From NCBI GenBank assembly GCA_030765065.1, contig CM060988.1, forward strand, positions 178,787,065 through 178,851,064: 64,000 nt of DNA, given 5' to 3'. Below the pieces are notes generated by a model that did no database searches, was not told the DNA's origin, and saw only the letters and a list, made by a program, of their open reading frames with translations. The position numbers and the translations under genes are program-made. Shown here piece after piece: positions 45,336 to 55,505 of this stretch (its first letter is position 1; every line of letters begins with the position of its first letter). Source of the DNA: Deroplatys truncata. Its lineage: Eukaryota; Arthropoda; Insecta; Mantodea; Mantidae.

Positions 45336-45336
45336 T

Positions 45337-46557
45337 TTACTTTCTCTATTACGTATAGTAAGTAGGGGAAGTATTGTATTCCACCCAAAAATTCGATACC
45401 GAGATTTCACTGGAAATATATGTTTTGAGACCTCCTGAAACCAAAAAAAAGCATTTTTGGAAACATTTCGTGTGTGTCTGGTGTGCGTCTGTGTGTGACT
45501 GTGAACAGCATAACTCAGAAACGAACAATCGGATAAACACCAAATTTCATATTTAAGTTCAGTATCTTCCAGAAATGCGACACTAAGGTTTTCAAGAAAA
45601 TCCCCCACCCCAGATTACCCTTTACATGGAACATTTTTCCAAAATTTTAATTTTTTAAAAAATGGCTCTAACGATTTTGATTAAAATATCATATGTTTAA
45701 GATAATTTTATGACAAATGAAATGTATATCTCGAATTTTCTGGGAATGTCTCCAAAAGTATTCTTCATTGTGAACGACTTTTGCATAACTGGTAAACCAT
45801 AAGAGATAGACAAAATTTTACTACACAAAAAATGTACATCGCGTTAAAATACACAATTTATGTCGTATACATTTTTTTTGAGTGAACCATTTTCGAGATA
45901 TTGCTTGTTATTCCCTTAAATTTTCCAATACTTATACTTTTTCTCAAATGGGAATTCGTTATTCATTTTTACTTTCTCTACTACGTATAGTAAGTAGGGG
46001 AAGTATTGTATTCTACCCAAAAATTGATACCGAGATTTCACCGGAAATATATGTTTTGAGACCCCCTGAATCCAAAAAAAGCATTTTTGGAAACATGTCC
46101 GTGTATGTCTATCTGTGTGTGTGTGTCTGTGTTGCTTGTTATTCCCTTAAACTTTTCAATGCTTATTTTCATTTTTTTGTCTTGGATATGCAAAGAGTAT
46201 TAATCTGTGGCAAAGAGAATGGTGCTGCACCTAGCAACCAGCTATTAAGAGATATGTATATGCTTAAAGGCTACTGTATTTCTATATTGCCCTTGTAAAT
46301 ACAAAACAAGGGGAACATAGTACGCCTTAAGCGACAGTCAAATATTTTTAGAACTGGTCGCTATGTATAAAGCGTAATTCCTTTGCATGTCAAAAGATCG
46401 TTTCTGCAAATGTTTATCTCGATTAATATGATATAGATAGAGAATAAGAGTTTGTAAAAATAGTCTGTACAAGAGTAGAGAAAGTCATGTGAGTGTAACA
46501 CATCAGATATTTTTTGTCCTGGTAATGCAAAGAGAATGGAATGCTCCACATAGCAAC
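45337..46557 (-). repeat. Family A copy split by a nested family A copy
   Basis: The outer reverse copy runs 45337-45970 and resumes at 46511 (TTTTTGTCCTGGTAATGC) to about 46557, where a SINE fragment follows. The join restores the normal order CATTTTT-GTCCTGG. Confidence 0.88.
45971..46510 (-). mobile_element. Nested, internally deleted family A element with TTTTT duplication
   Basis: Starts ACTTTCTCTACTACGTATAG and ends ACACATCAGATAT, flanked by TTTTT at 45966-45970 and 46511-46515. Its middle third is missing: the TG tract at 46131 passes directly to TGCTTGTTATTCCC. The ends are the same as those of 18996-19938. Confidence 0.85.
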
Positions 46558-46665
46558 AGAGGATGAGGAAGGTGATGGGTACATGAAATGAGAGGAAGGA
46601 GAGTCGTGGTAGAAGATTAACCACTCCAGCATTCGCCTGTCGACCCAGAGAAACCACCAAAGACG
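46558..46665 (-). mobile_element. SINE core fragment
   Basis: GGTACATGAAATGAGAGGAAG, GAGAGTCGTGGTAGAAGA and TGTCGACCCAGAGAAACCACC match the core of the SINE at 20.57-20.65 kb. Head and tail are missing. Confidence 0.6.
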
Positions 46666-47494
46666 TTACATCTTGGTTCTTGGTTCCTAATCTACTACAT
46701 GAATGTGGTAGAGAAAATAATAAAAATAAATAAATTAAAACCGAGCCCTCGTCAGTTTACAACAGCCATGCGAAATATCAATTGTTAGTCTATAAATACA
46801 CTTTTTAAATCGCAACGGAATTAAAAGCTCACAAAATAAAATAAACTTCTGTCCTGCTTAAAATATTCAAACGAAAACAAGCTGTTTTATAAAAACGTAT
46901 CATAAATCCTTAATAATGCTAAGGGAGATCAAACCCATGTTATCCAGGAAACAGAAACAGACACGACATCCAATAATCTCTTGCATGTATACCTACATTA
47001 TTTAATAAAAGCAGGCATTTGGAACCAAAGCCGGTATAAATTATTGAATAAAACGGCAGAACTGGGGTGAGGACTCGACCCCGCGTGCTCCAGACTCTGT
47101 GATCGCTCCAGGGCAACTCCCCGACATGCGGAACCAAGCTACCAGTTCCATTTTTTCCCTGCACAAAGAGCTCTTTCTTTTTTTAAAAGAATTATTGATG
47201 TCTAGAAATGAGCGGTACGGCAGATGTGTTGAAAACTTCAACAGGTTTATTGAAAAGGCTTCTCATGCATAATGCTCACTCTGAATATTTAAACAACGTT
47301 AACGGTCCCCCTTCTCTTCCCTTTTTATCCACATTCACTTGCTCTTTGATATTATTGATTTCCGAAACAAAACAAAATCCATTTCGAATCGCTGACTTGT
47401 GCATGGGATAATCCAAAGGGAATTTCTGATAAAGCAAACTTCCGTCTTACATAAGTTAGAAATTAAATTTCTGAACACACACTGCATCATGTAA
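46666..47494. other. Mostly unassigned; possible tRNA-like head at 47040-47160 (-)
   Basis: The minus strand at 47040-47160 reads GGTAGCTTGGTTCCGCATG and later GCGGGGTCGAGTCCTCACC, which could be an A-box/B-box pair of a SINE head, but the spacing is wide and no body is recognised. The remainder has no known feature. Confidence 0.35.
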
Positions 47495-48448
47495 ACAAGT
47501 TATATGTTACAGTCACTTGATTTTCTCTACACAGTCCTCTTGAAATCTTTCTTACAGAAGCTTGTATGTAGCGAAAGTACTGCATTCTACCCAAAAAAGA
47601 ATCTGATGTGATACATACACATGACTTTCTCTAACCTCTATCACTTATTAGTGGGTATACAAACTATTCTTACAATGGCCTATTTTCCTATCTACTACAT
47701 TTAATCCAAATAAACGTTACAAAAATGGCTACATTTCGTAGGAGAACAGCGATAGCCAAATGTTTAAGAACTGGACGCTATATGCTGCCCTTAAAATTCC
47801 ATACTGTTTCCATGATATCGCGAGAAACAACTGAAAATCATTGGGATTTTAAAATAATGAACAATATTGAACAATCCGAACATTTAATAACGAATATCTC
47901 AGAAATGGCTTATGCCACCAAAAGCTTATTTGAAGTAAATTGTGTGTTTTAAACAGATCTGCATTATTTGTACAGTACATTTTTGTCTATCGCTTAACGT
48001 TTACCGATTATACAAATTTGTTAAAATGAAGTGGGCTTCACAAGCTATTCCCAGAAAATTCAAGATATACATTTCATTTTCCATGAAAATATCTTAAATA
48101 TATGACATTTTAATCAAAATAGAACCATTTTTGAGAAAATCAAAATTGTCGAAAAATGTTCCATGTAAAAGGTACTCTGGGGGAGGGGGATTTTCTTGAA
48201 AATCTTTGTGCCACATTCTTGGATGATACTAAACACAAATACCAAATTTGGTATTTATCCGACTTTTCATTTTTGAGTTATGCTGTTCACAGACAGATAA
48301 TGCACATACGAAAATATTTATTTTCCAAAACACGCTTTATTTGCATTTAGGGTACCTCAAAACATGTATTTCGGTGACATGTCGGTATCGAATTTTTGTA
48401 TGGAATACAATACTTCCCCTACTTACTATATGTAGTAGAGAAAGTAAA
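47495..48448 (+). repeat. Family A copies, forward, old subfamily, broken start
   Basis: A first start-like end (TTATATGTTACAGTCACTTG) is followed at 47600 by a second (ATCTGATGTGATACATACAC). From there the copy runs in order to GTAGTAGAGAAAGT (48448). It has the AACTGAAAATCATTGGG block of the older subfamily. Confidence 0.8.
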
Positions 48449-48544
48449 ACTGAAAGTTTTGAAATTTTAGTGTGGTCGACTAAAACAGTCGTATGCGACT
48501 TCACTATAATGGTAATTAAGACGCTACCTCTCGTTTCATAAACA

Positions 48545-48947
48545 TACTCTGAAGTTGATCTTTAGTTTAACTGTCCCACGTATGGGTGCCAAACTTGAAG
48601 TAGTTGTCTTGTTTACGTAATTTATTTTTACGTAATTTATTAAAGCTTCATGCATTGGAAGCTAACTTGAAAAAGTATTGTTCTTGGAGTTTATTTTGTT
48701 TAAGAAGGTTGCAACACGCTTTGGGCGTCGGTTTGAAGTTGTTAATTATGTAATAGTGACTGTTGTTACGCAATATGCTGCTACGTATGAGAAGCTGATT
48801 TGAAGATTTAATTTTAGTTGTTACACTCCACGTTTTACACCATAATATTAACTTTGTTATTAAACTGCTTCTATAGATAGTATTTATGTTTATGTTTGCC
48901 TCGGCTGCGTCAGTCTTACTTTAGAGACATGTTCCTCTTAGTCAGGG
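48545..48947 (-). mobile_element. Leader behind LTR-like copy 3, with PBS-like motifs
   Basis: On the minus strand, behind the LTR-like repeat, ATGTCTCTAAAG and GACGCAGCCGAGGCAAAC match the leaders at 18.5 and 33.1 kb. Four imperfect TTCAA(A/G)TTNGC(N)CC(N)A(N)ACGT motifs follow (about 48800, 48740, 48680 and 48590), with wider spacing than in copy 2. Confidence 0.5.
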
Positions 48948-49624
48948 TGCGGTGCAACAAGAATTGTAGACATACACAGAATTTAAGTTTTTAAAATTCA
49001 CTTCTTTTATTTATCCTTGCACAATTTTAATAAAGCACTACACTTTTTAAGAGCTATGAGATTCTTTAATACTTTCACTTATCGCGTAGACATATTTTAT
49101 GATTCACACGTAATATTTCTGTAGAGAACACATCTTCCATCTGGTCACTACCAAGGTTTGCCAGCAACTGAATATTATTTCAACCGTTAAACCCGTAAGC
49201 TTTGGTTTTTCAAGTCTCTGATTGGCTAATTCTAGTCCAGTAGAATATCTGCATTTTACTTAAAGCTTTTCCTTGCTATTGATTGGCTAATTTTAACTGT
49301 TATTGAATTTACCTTATCGTTGCTATAATAATGACTAGTAATTTTCAAACACTGTAACTCATTATTGCTACAAGGTTACCTCATTATTACCTCATTGTTA
49401 GCAACTTAAAACTTATTATTCTCACAGCTCTTGCACTATTAAAGTATGTAATGTATTCACATAACATTATTAAACATGTTTTACAATAACAGTAAGCATA
49501 TGCAATGACTGTTACATATATTTAAAAATAATTATTACATACATATTGTTTCAACATATTGTTATTGAATTTACTTTTTATAAAAATACAATTGAAATTA
49601 TTCAGGTATTAAAATACTGCCTCA
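48948..49624 (-). repeat. LTR-like repeat, copy 3
   Basis: Minus-strand TGAGGCAGTATTTTAATACC at the start, CCAATCAGAGACTTG and TAGCCAATCAATAGC CCAAT-type motifs, and an end near TTGTTGCACCGCA. Alignable with copies 1 and 2 throughout but more diverged. Confidence 0.6.
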
Positions 49625-50214
49625 ACTCGCGGCTTACTTACTCCATTATAGTCTTGTTGCATAATATGGTATTATGAATCAGTCATTTCTTAGATATTCT
49701 TTTATAATTATGTTAGCTTTTTAACAACTCAGTTGTTTCTTGCGCTATAATGAAACAGTATGGAATTTCAAAGCCTATTATTTCAATCTCCTGTGTCGCC
49801 CTCGTTCCTTTAACGAAATTTATTATTTCTGTAAACGTTTACCTTGATAAATAAGTGCACAGAAAAATAAGCTTTTGTAAGAATAGTTTGTAGACAATTC
49901 TTGATAGATTGCTAGCAGATTGTTGGCCTCTATTATTTCAGGCACATGAACCATTTGTTTCCCGCTCCTACTTCCACTCTTTTCCTATCTGCTTCCTCCT
50001 CAAACGTTCTCCCTTTCTAAGGTTTTTCCCTTTGTACATCAGTGTTTTTTTCTGCTGCTCCGTGTGTTTGCACCTACCACGGAAGTTGATAAATCATTTA
50101 GACAAGGGAATAAGGGAATTACTTTGTGCGTGTGAAAAGATGTGAATCTTCACAACCCCCCCAAGTCGCCTCCCTCTTACAACCTTGGTAATAGAATAAC
50201 ATCTCCTGTTAGGC
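49625..50214. other. Mostly unassigned, with a family A relic
   Basis: 49720-49900 keeps reverse family A order (TTGTTTCTTGCGCTATAATG, CGAAATTTATTATTTCTG, AAGCTTTTGTAAGAATAGT). 49900-50214 has no recognised feature. Confidence 0.4.
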
Positions 50215-51115
50215 TGGCATTACTGAGGAAGTAGGCGCCACAGTAACGTTTGAAGCGGGTCCCGCGTTCGATTCCCGTCGACCGCCCTCTCTGACGTTGT
50301 TGTTTTTGTGGTTTTCCCGGGTAGGTAAGCAAATTTAGCTGCCGTGGTGAGGGTGCTGCGTACCCTAAGCACTCGTGGTACTTCTGACGTTACTAGAAGT
50401 ACGCCGGGCCGAACATTCGAGCCCCTCCCGAAAAGAAGCTGTTCGGATTGGGTTGGACTCGGCAGATCAGTGGTTCCCGATACCCATGGGAGATTGGGTA
50501 CGCCTGGCTGGTTTATCCGCCCAGGCTGGGGTTGTGAGACGCCTCGATGTTCTCCGGCACCAACCATGAGAGAGAGAGCTGGTAGACAGCATGCTAGATT
50601 GCTGTCGGCCGTACCAAGGTTATTATTGGTAGTAAGTGGCGTAATATCTACTTCCATCCTCGCGTGAGCGAGAGGGCCTTTTTAGACACTAGGTAATGGC
50701 TTCACGGGAAACTCCCAGCGTGTAAACCCTGAGTATTGAAGGGCTTGGGCTAAGCTCTTGCCCTGGTAGACCTCGTGCGACTTGTGGTCTCTATTTTACT
50801 ACGATTTCCTCTCCTTCTCATGTTCAAGGTGCTTTTAGGTTTCGTGGCGTGAGGCCGGACAGATGGCGCGATGCTCCCCACCGTGCACACTAGAGGGTTG
50901 CCTGGTTAGACGGATCGTACATTGCCCTCCAGTAGTGGGAGGGGTCTTCTAGACTTCCGCGCGTCTGTGTAGCATGTCTGCCTGTGGCCTATAGCCTCCT
51001 GTGGTTCCTTCATTTCATCCCTCACTCCTGGAAGGTGTGAGATGTCACGCAGGTAACAGTGTGCGAGATGTCCCCCTCAATTGCATACTATACTCCTATA
51101 GCGAGGGTGGCATTT
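50215..51115 (+). mobile_element. tRNA-derived SINE, long form
   Basis: Head with AGGCGCCACAGTAACG and B-box GCGTTCGATTCCCG, then core CTCTGACGTTGTTGTTTTTG and TGGTTTTCCCGGG, then a GC-rich body matching 30.96-31.21 kb (reverse). From about 50.66 kb a second GC-rich part follows. Its TGGTTCCTTCATTTCATCC and CTCCTGG-AGGTGTGAG resemble the tail of the 13.6-kb SINE, so two SINE units may be joined. ORFs of 107-145 codons on both strands are incidental. Confidence 0.7.
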
Positions 51116-51168
51116 CTTACTTGAGCCTTTTAGTGTTTGTATATGTTACTATTAGCGTTGCATAATAG

Positions 51169-51534
51169 TCTGTGAACAGCATAACTCAGAAACGAACAGC
51201 CCGATAAACACCAAACTTGGTATTTAGGTTCAGTATCTTCCAAGGATGCGACACGAAGGTTTTCAAGAAAATCCCTCCACCCCAGATTACTCTTTACATG
51301 CAACATTTTTCGAAAATTTTAATTTTCTCAAAAATGGTTCCAACGATTGTAATTAAAATGTCATATGTGTAAGATATTTTCATGACAAATGAAATATATA
51401 TCTTGAATTTTCTGGGAATGTCTCCAAAAGTATTCTTCATTGTGAACGACTTTTGCATAACTGGTAAACCATAAGAGATAGACAAAATTTTACTACACAA
51501 AAAATGTAGATCGCGTTAAAATACACAATTTATG

Positions 51535-51589
<55 letters not shown>

Positions 51590-51886
51590 AGTGAACCATT
51601 TTCGAGGTATTGCTTGTTATTCCCCTAAATTTTCCAATACTTATACCTTTTCTCAAATGGAAATTCGTTATTCATTTTTTTTCGTGTACTGGACATACAA
51701 AGAGAATGCAATGCGCCACATAGCAACCAGCTCTTAAAACATTTGACTATCGCTTAAAGCCTAGCAATTCCCCTTGCATCTACAAGAAAATTAGCAATAA
51801 GATTAACATCTCGATTAACACGAAGTGTTAAAAATAGTTTGTACAAGAGTAGAGAAAGTCATGTAAGTGTAACACATCAGATTTTT
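51169..51886 (-). repeat. Family A copy, reverse, start missing, with (AT)n
   Basis: Begins at GTCTGTGAACAGCATAACTC and ends ACACATCAGATTTTTT. A (TA)n tract of about 48 bp at 51537-51584 replaces the usual TATACATTTTTTG. The copy ends inside the T-run of a forward family A sequence. Confidence 0.88.
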
Positions 51887-51995
51887 TGGATTCAGGAGGT
51901 CTCAAAACATATATTTCCGGTAAAATTTCGGTATCGAATTTTTGGTTGGACTGCAATACTCCCCCTACTTATTATATGTAGTCGAGAAAGTAAAA
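51887..51995 (+). repeat. Family A end fragment, forward
   Basis: GGATTCAGGAGGTCTCAAAAC to GTAGTCGAGAAAGTAAAAA. The expected preceding part of this forward copy is not present upstream of 51169. Confidence 0.8.
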
Positions 51996-52163
51996 AGGTG
52001 CATGGAACAAACCGCATATATTGAAAGAACTAAAAGAAAACAACAGGAAAGAAATTCACTACGTTTCGGATATTGAATTCTCGAGTGTAAATCAAAATTT
52101 CCTGGAAAGATGCCAGAAACATGTGGATAGAGAAGGATAAATTATTATCGTTATAATTATAAC

Positions 52164-52813
52164 TAGATAGATAGATAGACAGACAAATAGGTAGGTAGGT
52201 AGGTAGGTAGGTAGGTAGGTAGGTAGGTGGGTGGGTGGGTGGGTGGTGTGTGGGTAGGTGGGTGGGTTGTTGGGTGGGTGGGTTGTTGGGTGGGTGGGTG
52301 GGTGGGTGGGTTGTTGGGTGGGTTGTTGGGTGGGTGGGTTGTTGGGTGGGTGGGTGGGTGGGTGGGTAGGTGGGTAGGTGGGTAGGTGGGTAGGTGGGTA
52401 GGTGGGTGGGTGGGTAGGTGGGTAGGCAGGCAGGCAGGTAGGTAGGTAGGCAGGTAGGTAGGTAGGTGGGTAGGTGGGTAGGTGGGTAGGTGGGTAGGTG
52501 GGTAGGTGGGTAGGTGGGTAGGTGGGTAGGTGGGTAGGTGGGTGGGTGGGTAGGTGGGTGGGTGGGTAGGTGGGTGGGTGGGTAGGTGGGTAGGTGGGTA
52601 GGTGGGTAGGTGGGTAGGTGGGTAGGTGGGTAGGTGGGTAGGTGGGTAGGTGGGTGGGTGGGTAGGTGGGTAGGTGGGTAGGTGGGTAGGTGGGTAGGTA
52701 GGTAGGTGGGAAGGTAGGTAGGTAGGTAGGTAGGTAGGCAGGCAGGCAGGTAGGTAGGTAGGCAGGTAGGTAGGTAGGTAGGTAGGTAGGTAGGTAGGTA
52801 GGTAGGTAGGTAA
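52164..52813. repeat. G-rich tetranucleotide microsatellite, ~650 bp
   Basis: A short GATA/GACA part (52164-52187) followed by (TAGG)n, (TGGG)n and mixed TAGGTGGG units with a few CAGG and TTGT interruptions. It abuts the 3' end of the LINE on the minus strand, where it would be the element's tail. Runs such as GGGTGGGTGGGTGGG meet the usual G-quadruplex pattern. Confidence 0.97.
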
Positions 52814-52824
52814 ATTACCTTTGT

Positions 52825-53720
52825 CTAACTGAACAAATTTGACCTAACTTCGCGCACTTTAGCCAAGAAATTGCCCATGTTTTGCCAGTTCCTCTGGGCA
52901 GCCAGTAGTTCCCAACATGCCCATTTTTTTCTTGACGGACTTAAGAATTTTTCTTTGAGTTTAATTGTTCGCTGGTTCTCCCACTGAGCGCATTCCGCCA
53001 AAATATGTACCCAGTTCTCATCCAAACCACAGAATGGGCAGATTCTCCTGCCTGAATCGTCAGTCATTTTCTGTGCCCTCCAGTCCCCCAGTCTAAACCA
53101 TGCCATTCCTGATCTTTCCTTTCTTCCTAAATTAAGTATATATGCCTCTTTACCCCAGTTCAATTGTATTTCATTTATCGGACTTAGAGAAGGTTTAATT
53201 TTACAATCCGATTCTATTTCCTGTTGGTTGATGTCTCTTAGTCTTCTTTTGACACCTTTCCATATGTTTTTGTCAGTTGTTTCAGCTCTTTGCCATACTG
53301 GTACCCTTCCTATTCTCGTCAAACCCCTTTCCAAATCAGCTGCCCAAAACTTAGGAGACAGGTTTTCTCGCTGGTATTTATAACATTTGGATAGCAGTGT
53401 GGGGTTATCTCCCTGCATCAGCCTCAGCCAGTACTTCACTGCTCTTATTTTACAGTGTATTGTGTCTTCATAACATCCCACCTCCCTCAATACCCCCGAT
53501 TTCGATGTGCCTTGTGAAACTGCAAGAACTCTTTTCCAAAATGGTATGTGTTTTATTTACATGCTCTGTTCTTTCCCATCCTTAGATTTCACTTCCGTAT
53601 AACAAAATCAGCCTTATCATAGAGTCATACATATTTTCTAATGTATCTACACGTACATGCGGTATCCGCGAGAGGGTACGTAATAATTCATTTAACTGCC
53701 TTCTGCTTTATAGTTAGTTA
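52825..53720 (-). pseudogene. LINE ORF2, C-terminal part
   Basis: A continuous 221-codon frame (52825-53490) contains a CKIRAVKYWLRLMQGDNPTL block, then a MTDDSGRRICPFCGLDENWV finger with HILAEC (C-x2-C-x8-H-x4-C), ending near VREVRSNLF. Upstream, in other frames, are LNELLRTLSRIPHVRVDTLE and YDSMIRLILLYGSEI followed by a stop where a tryptophan is expected (EIWG in related proteins). These belong to the region behind the reverse transcriptase in LINE ORF2. With a stop, frameshifts and an interrupted RT, the protein is dead. Confidence 0.88.
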
Positions 53721-54425
53721 CTGATAGATGTTTGTTCTATTTTCCTCTCATATTAAACATGAAACGTGGTCTTTTGACCCAAGACGAAGTGGATTAAATT
53801 AGGAATAATGGCAGATTGCTACTTGAAAATATATTCCATAAATTAATTAATAAGACGAATTTCTTTCATTTAATAAACTCACACTTAATAACATAGATAA
53901 TTACAATTTACAAACCCTTATTCGTTCACCATTCTTTACGGCTTCAATGCTTTAAATTAAATTACAATAATTACAGAATTGCTTCCTGCTCTCACATTTA
54001 CCGATATATTTCTAAACTAACAGCAATAAGTCTATAGTTCAGACGATCAATCTTTTCCCTGTGAAGAATTACTAAATAGAATTTTGAATACGTTAAGCCA
54101 AAAATGAATTTATAAATACCGTCCAGAATGCCTTCTATCTAAACGTTGTCCTGTTATTTTCCTCATAACCTAGCTCGCCGTCGAAGAAAGACTTATCAGC
54201 CTTGTGGACAGCACATTGAAGAAAGCTGGAACTGATCCGGCGCCTGCGCAGTTGACGACCAAAATCGACTGACGTACTGCGTGACTCAAAATAACTGCGC
54301 CCTTTCTTCTTGTTGTCGTCTGCTTGAGAACCATTACCATAGTCGTTTCACTTCTGTTCCCGTACATGTCAGCGTTCCTTTAGTACAGCCCAGTCGCCTA
54401 AAGTAGATTTCTCCGGGGAGGGTCA
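53720..54425. other. Segment inserted within the LINE
   Basis: LINE coding sequence stops after YLGVMFVPN (about 54425) and resumes at about 53720. The ~700 bp between match no LINE protein and no other sequence in the window. On the minus strand it begins TGACCCTCCCCGGAG. A GC-rich, initiator-like part lies near 54180-54290. A solo LTR or another element is possible, but I found no convincing target duplication. Confidence 0.55.
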
Positions 54426-54668
54426 ATTTGGCACAAACATTACTCCTAAATAGGATAAATGTAGAACGTTTTGCAGTTCTAGCCCCTTATAATACCAATT
54501 TCCATTCCTGCCATACATATAGCCATTTTTGAGAGCCATTGTTTTCGTTTTATTAATGTTTACCACCAACCTCCATTGTTTACAATATTCTTCCAACCTA
54601 TTAATAATTGTAACTATGAGAAAACAGGCGAGGTTAAAACAGGAATTTAAACATACATCCAAACTCAT
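54423..54668 (-). pseudogene. LINE reverse transcriptase, C-terminal palm/thumb piece
   Basis: Reads IINRLEEYCKQWRLVVNINK, TKTMALKNG, then WYYKGLELQNVLHLSYLGV. The C..W.L.VN..KT..M and Y.G..L..V..FSYLG pattern is typical of LINE reverse transcriptases just after the catalytic YADD box, which is not included. Truncated at both sides. Confidence 0.8.
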
Positions 54669-54670
54669 AG

Positions 54671-55417
54671 CATCCCATTAAAGTTTATTTATAAAATATT
54701 GGATAATCTTCCATACAGATGCCTGCAGAAGCTAATTTTGCTGTGCTGTCATCCAAAGAGTATAAAGTTTTACAAAGAAATGCAATTTCCTAGTAACTGC
54801 CTTTTTTAAGAGCCCAGATTCTTAAGATCTCTTCCCCAGTGGCAAATAGGAGAAAAAGATTAAAAACGCTGCGTCTGCAAAAGATGCAGGGACAACAAGA
54901 AAACGATTGTAATAAAACCTTGGGGGGAAGTAACATACAGTTGCTGGCGAAGTTACTTGTGTAAGCAAGAAGGGAGATAAAACAGAAATTAAAAACATAA
55001 GAGCTGACGATGCTCAACATTTTCTCGTCTGGTTTGCTAAGACTCTCTCTTGTGTTCTTAATAAAGGTGACCAGGCAAAGGTGAAGATGTGAAACGGAGA
55101 AGCAGTTTTAAAGGATTAAAATATGCGATATCTAACAGTCACACTTCTTTCACTATCTCTAACAAATACAGATGGTATTGCATTTGAGAAGGCTGCGAAC
55201 AAAGCCGGCCATTTTCAAAATAGCACTTTTTCAAGGAATTAGATAAAACTACAATGAGGCTTCGCTTTACTTCACAGATGTCATTGTGTCAATAATATTT
55301 TTTCATACCTTTGTTTACTACAAACAAAAAAGTTTTGGAAATGTCCGGTTTTGTTTGACAGAGTTTAGAAATATCTGACATTTGACTGCAGTTGTATAGA
55401 TTTTGTTTTTATTATTA
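54671..55417. other. Unassigned stretch
   Basis: About 750 bp with no recognised gene or repeat. Confidence 0.4.
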
Positions 55418-55505
55418 AAAATCTTATGTGACACACTCACCTGACTTTTTCTACCCTCTATCGTTTATTGGTGGGTATACAAACCAATCTTCCTATACCC
55501 CGGCA
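55418..55505 (+). repeat. Family A start fragment
   Basis: AATCTTATGTGACACACTCACC and ACTTTTTCTACCCTCTATCG, then TTGGTGGGTATACAAACCA as in the old subfamily at 47.6 kb. Confidence 0.7.

Larger units (their letters stand above)
52814..54670 (-). mobile_element. LINE (non-LTR retrotransposon), 3' half, interrupted
   Basis: The longest LINE copy in the window. Reverse transcriptase thumb-side sequence is at 54423-54668, then about 700 bp of foreign sequence, then the rest of ORF2 to its stop near 52825. The usual 3' UTR is missing: coding sequence and GACAAAGGTAATTTA pass straight into the microsatellite, whereas the copies at 16.9 and 26.0 kb have about 150-180 bp of UTR. It is 5' truncated at about 54670. 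Confidence 0.88.

Noticed and set aside
50220..50667. 145- and 107-codon ORFs on opposite strands as genes
   Set aside because: The GC-rich SINE explains the lack of stops. The frames are not kept in the second copy at 31 kb.
52164..52813. Telomere or subtelomeric repeat, since TAGG/TGGG resembles insect telomeric TTAGG
   Set aside because: Units are tetranucleotides and not TTAGG, the array is internal, and it abuts the 3' end of a LINE just as the shorter tails do elsewhere.
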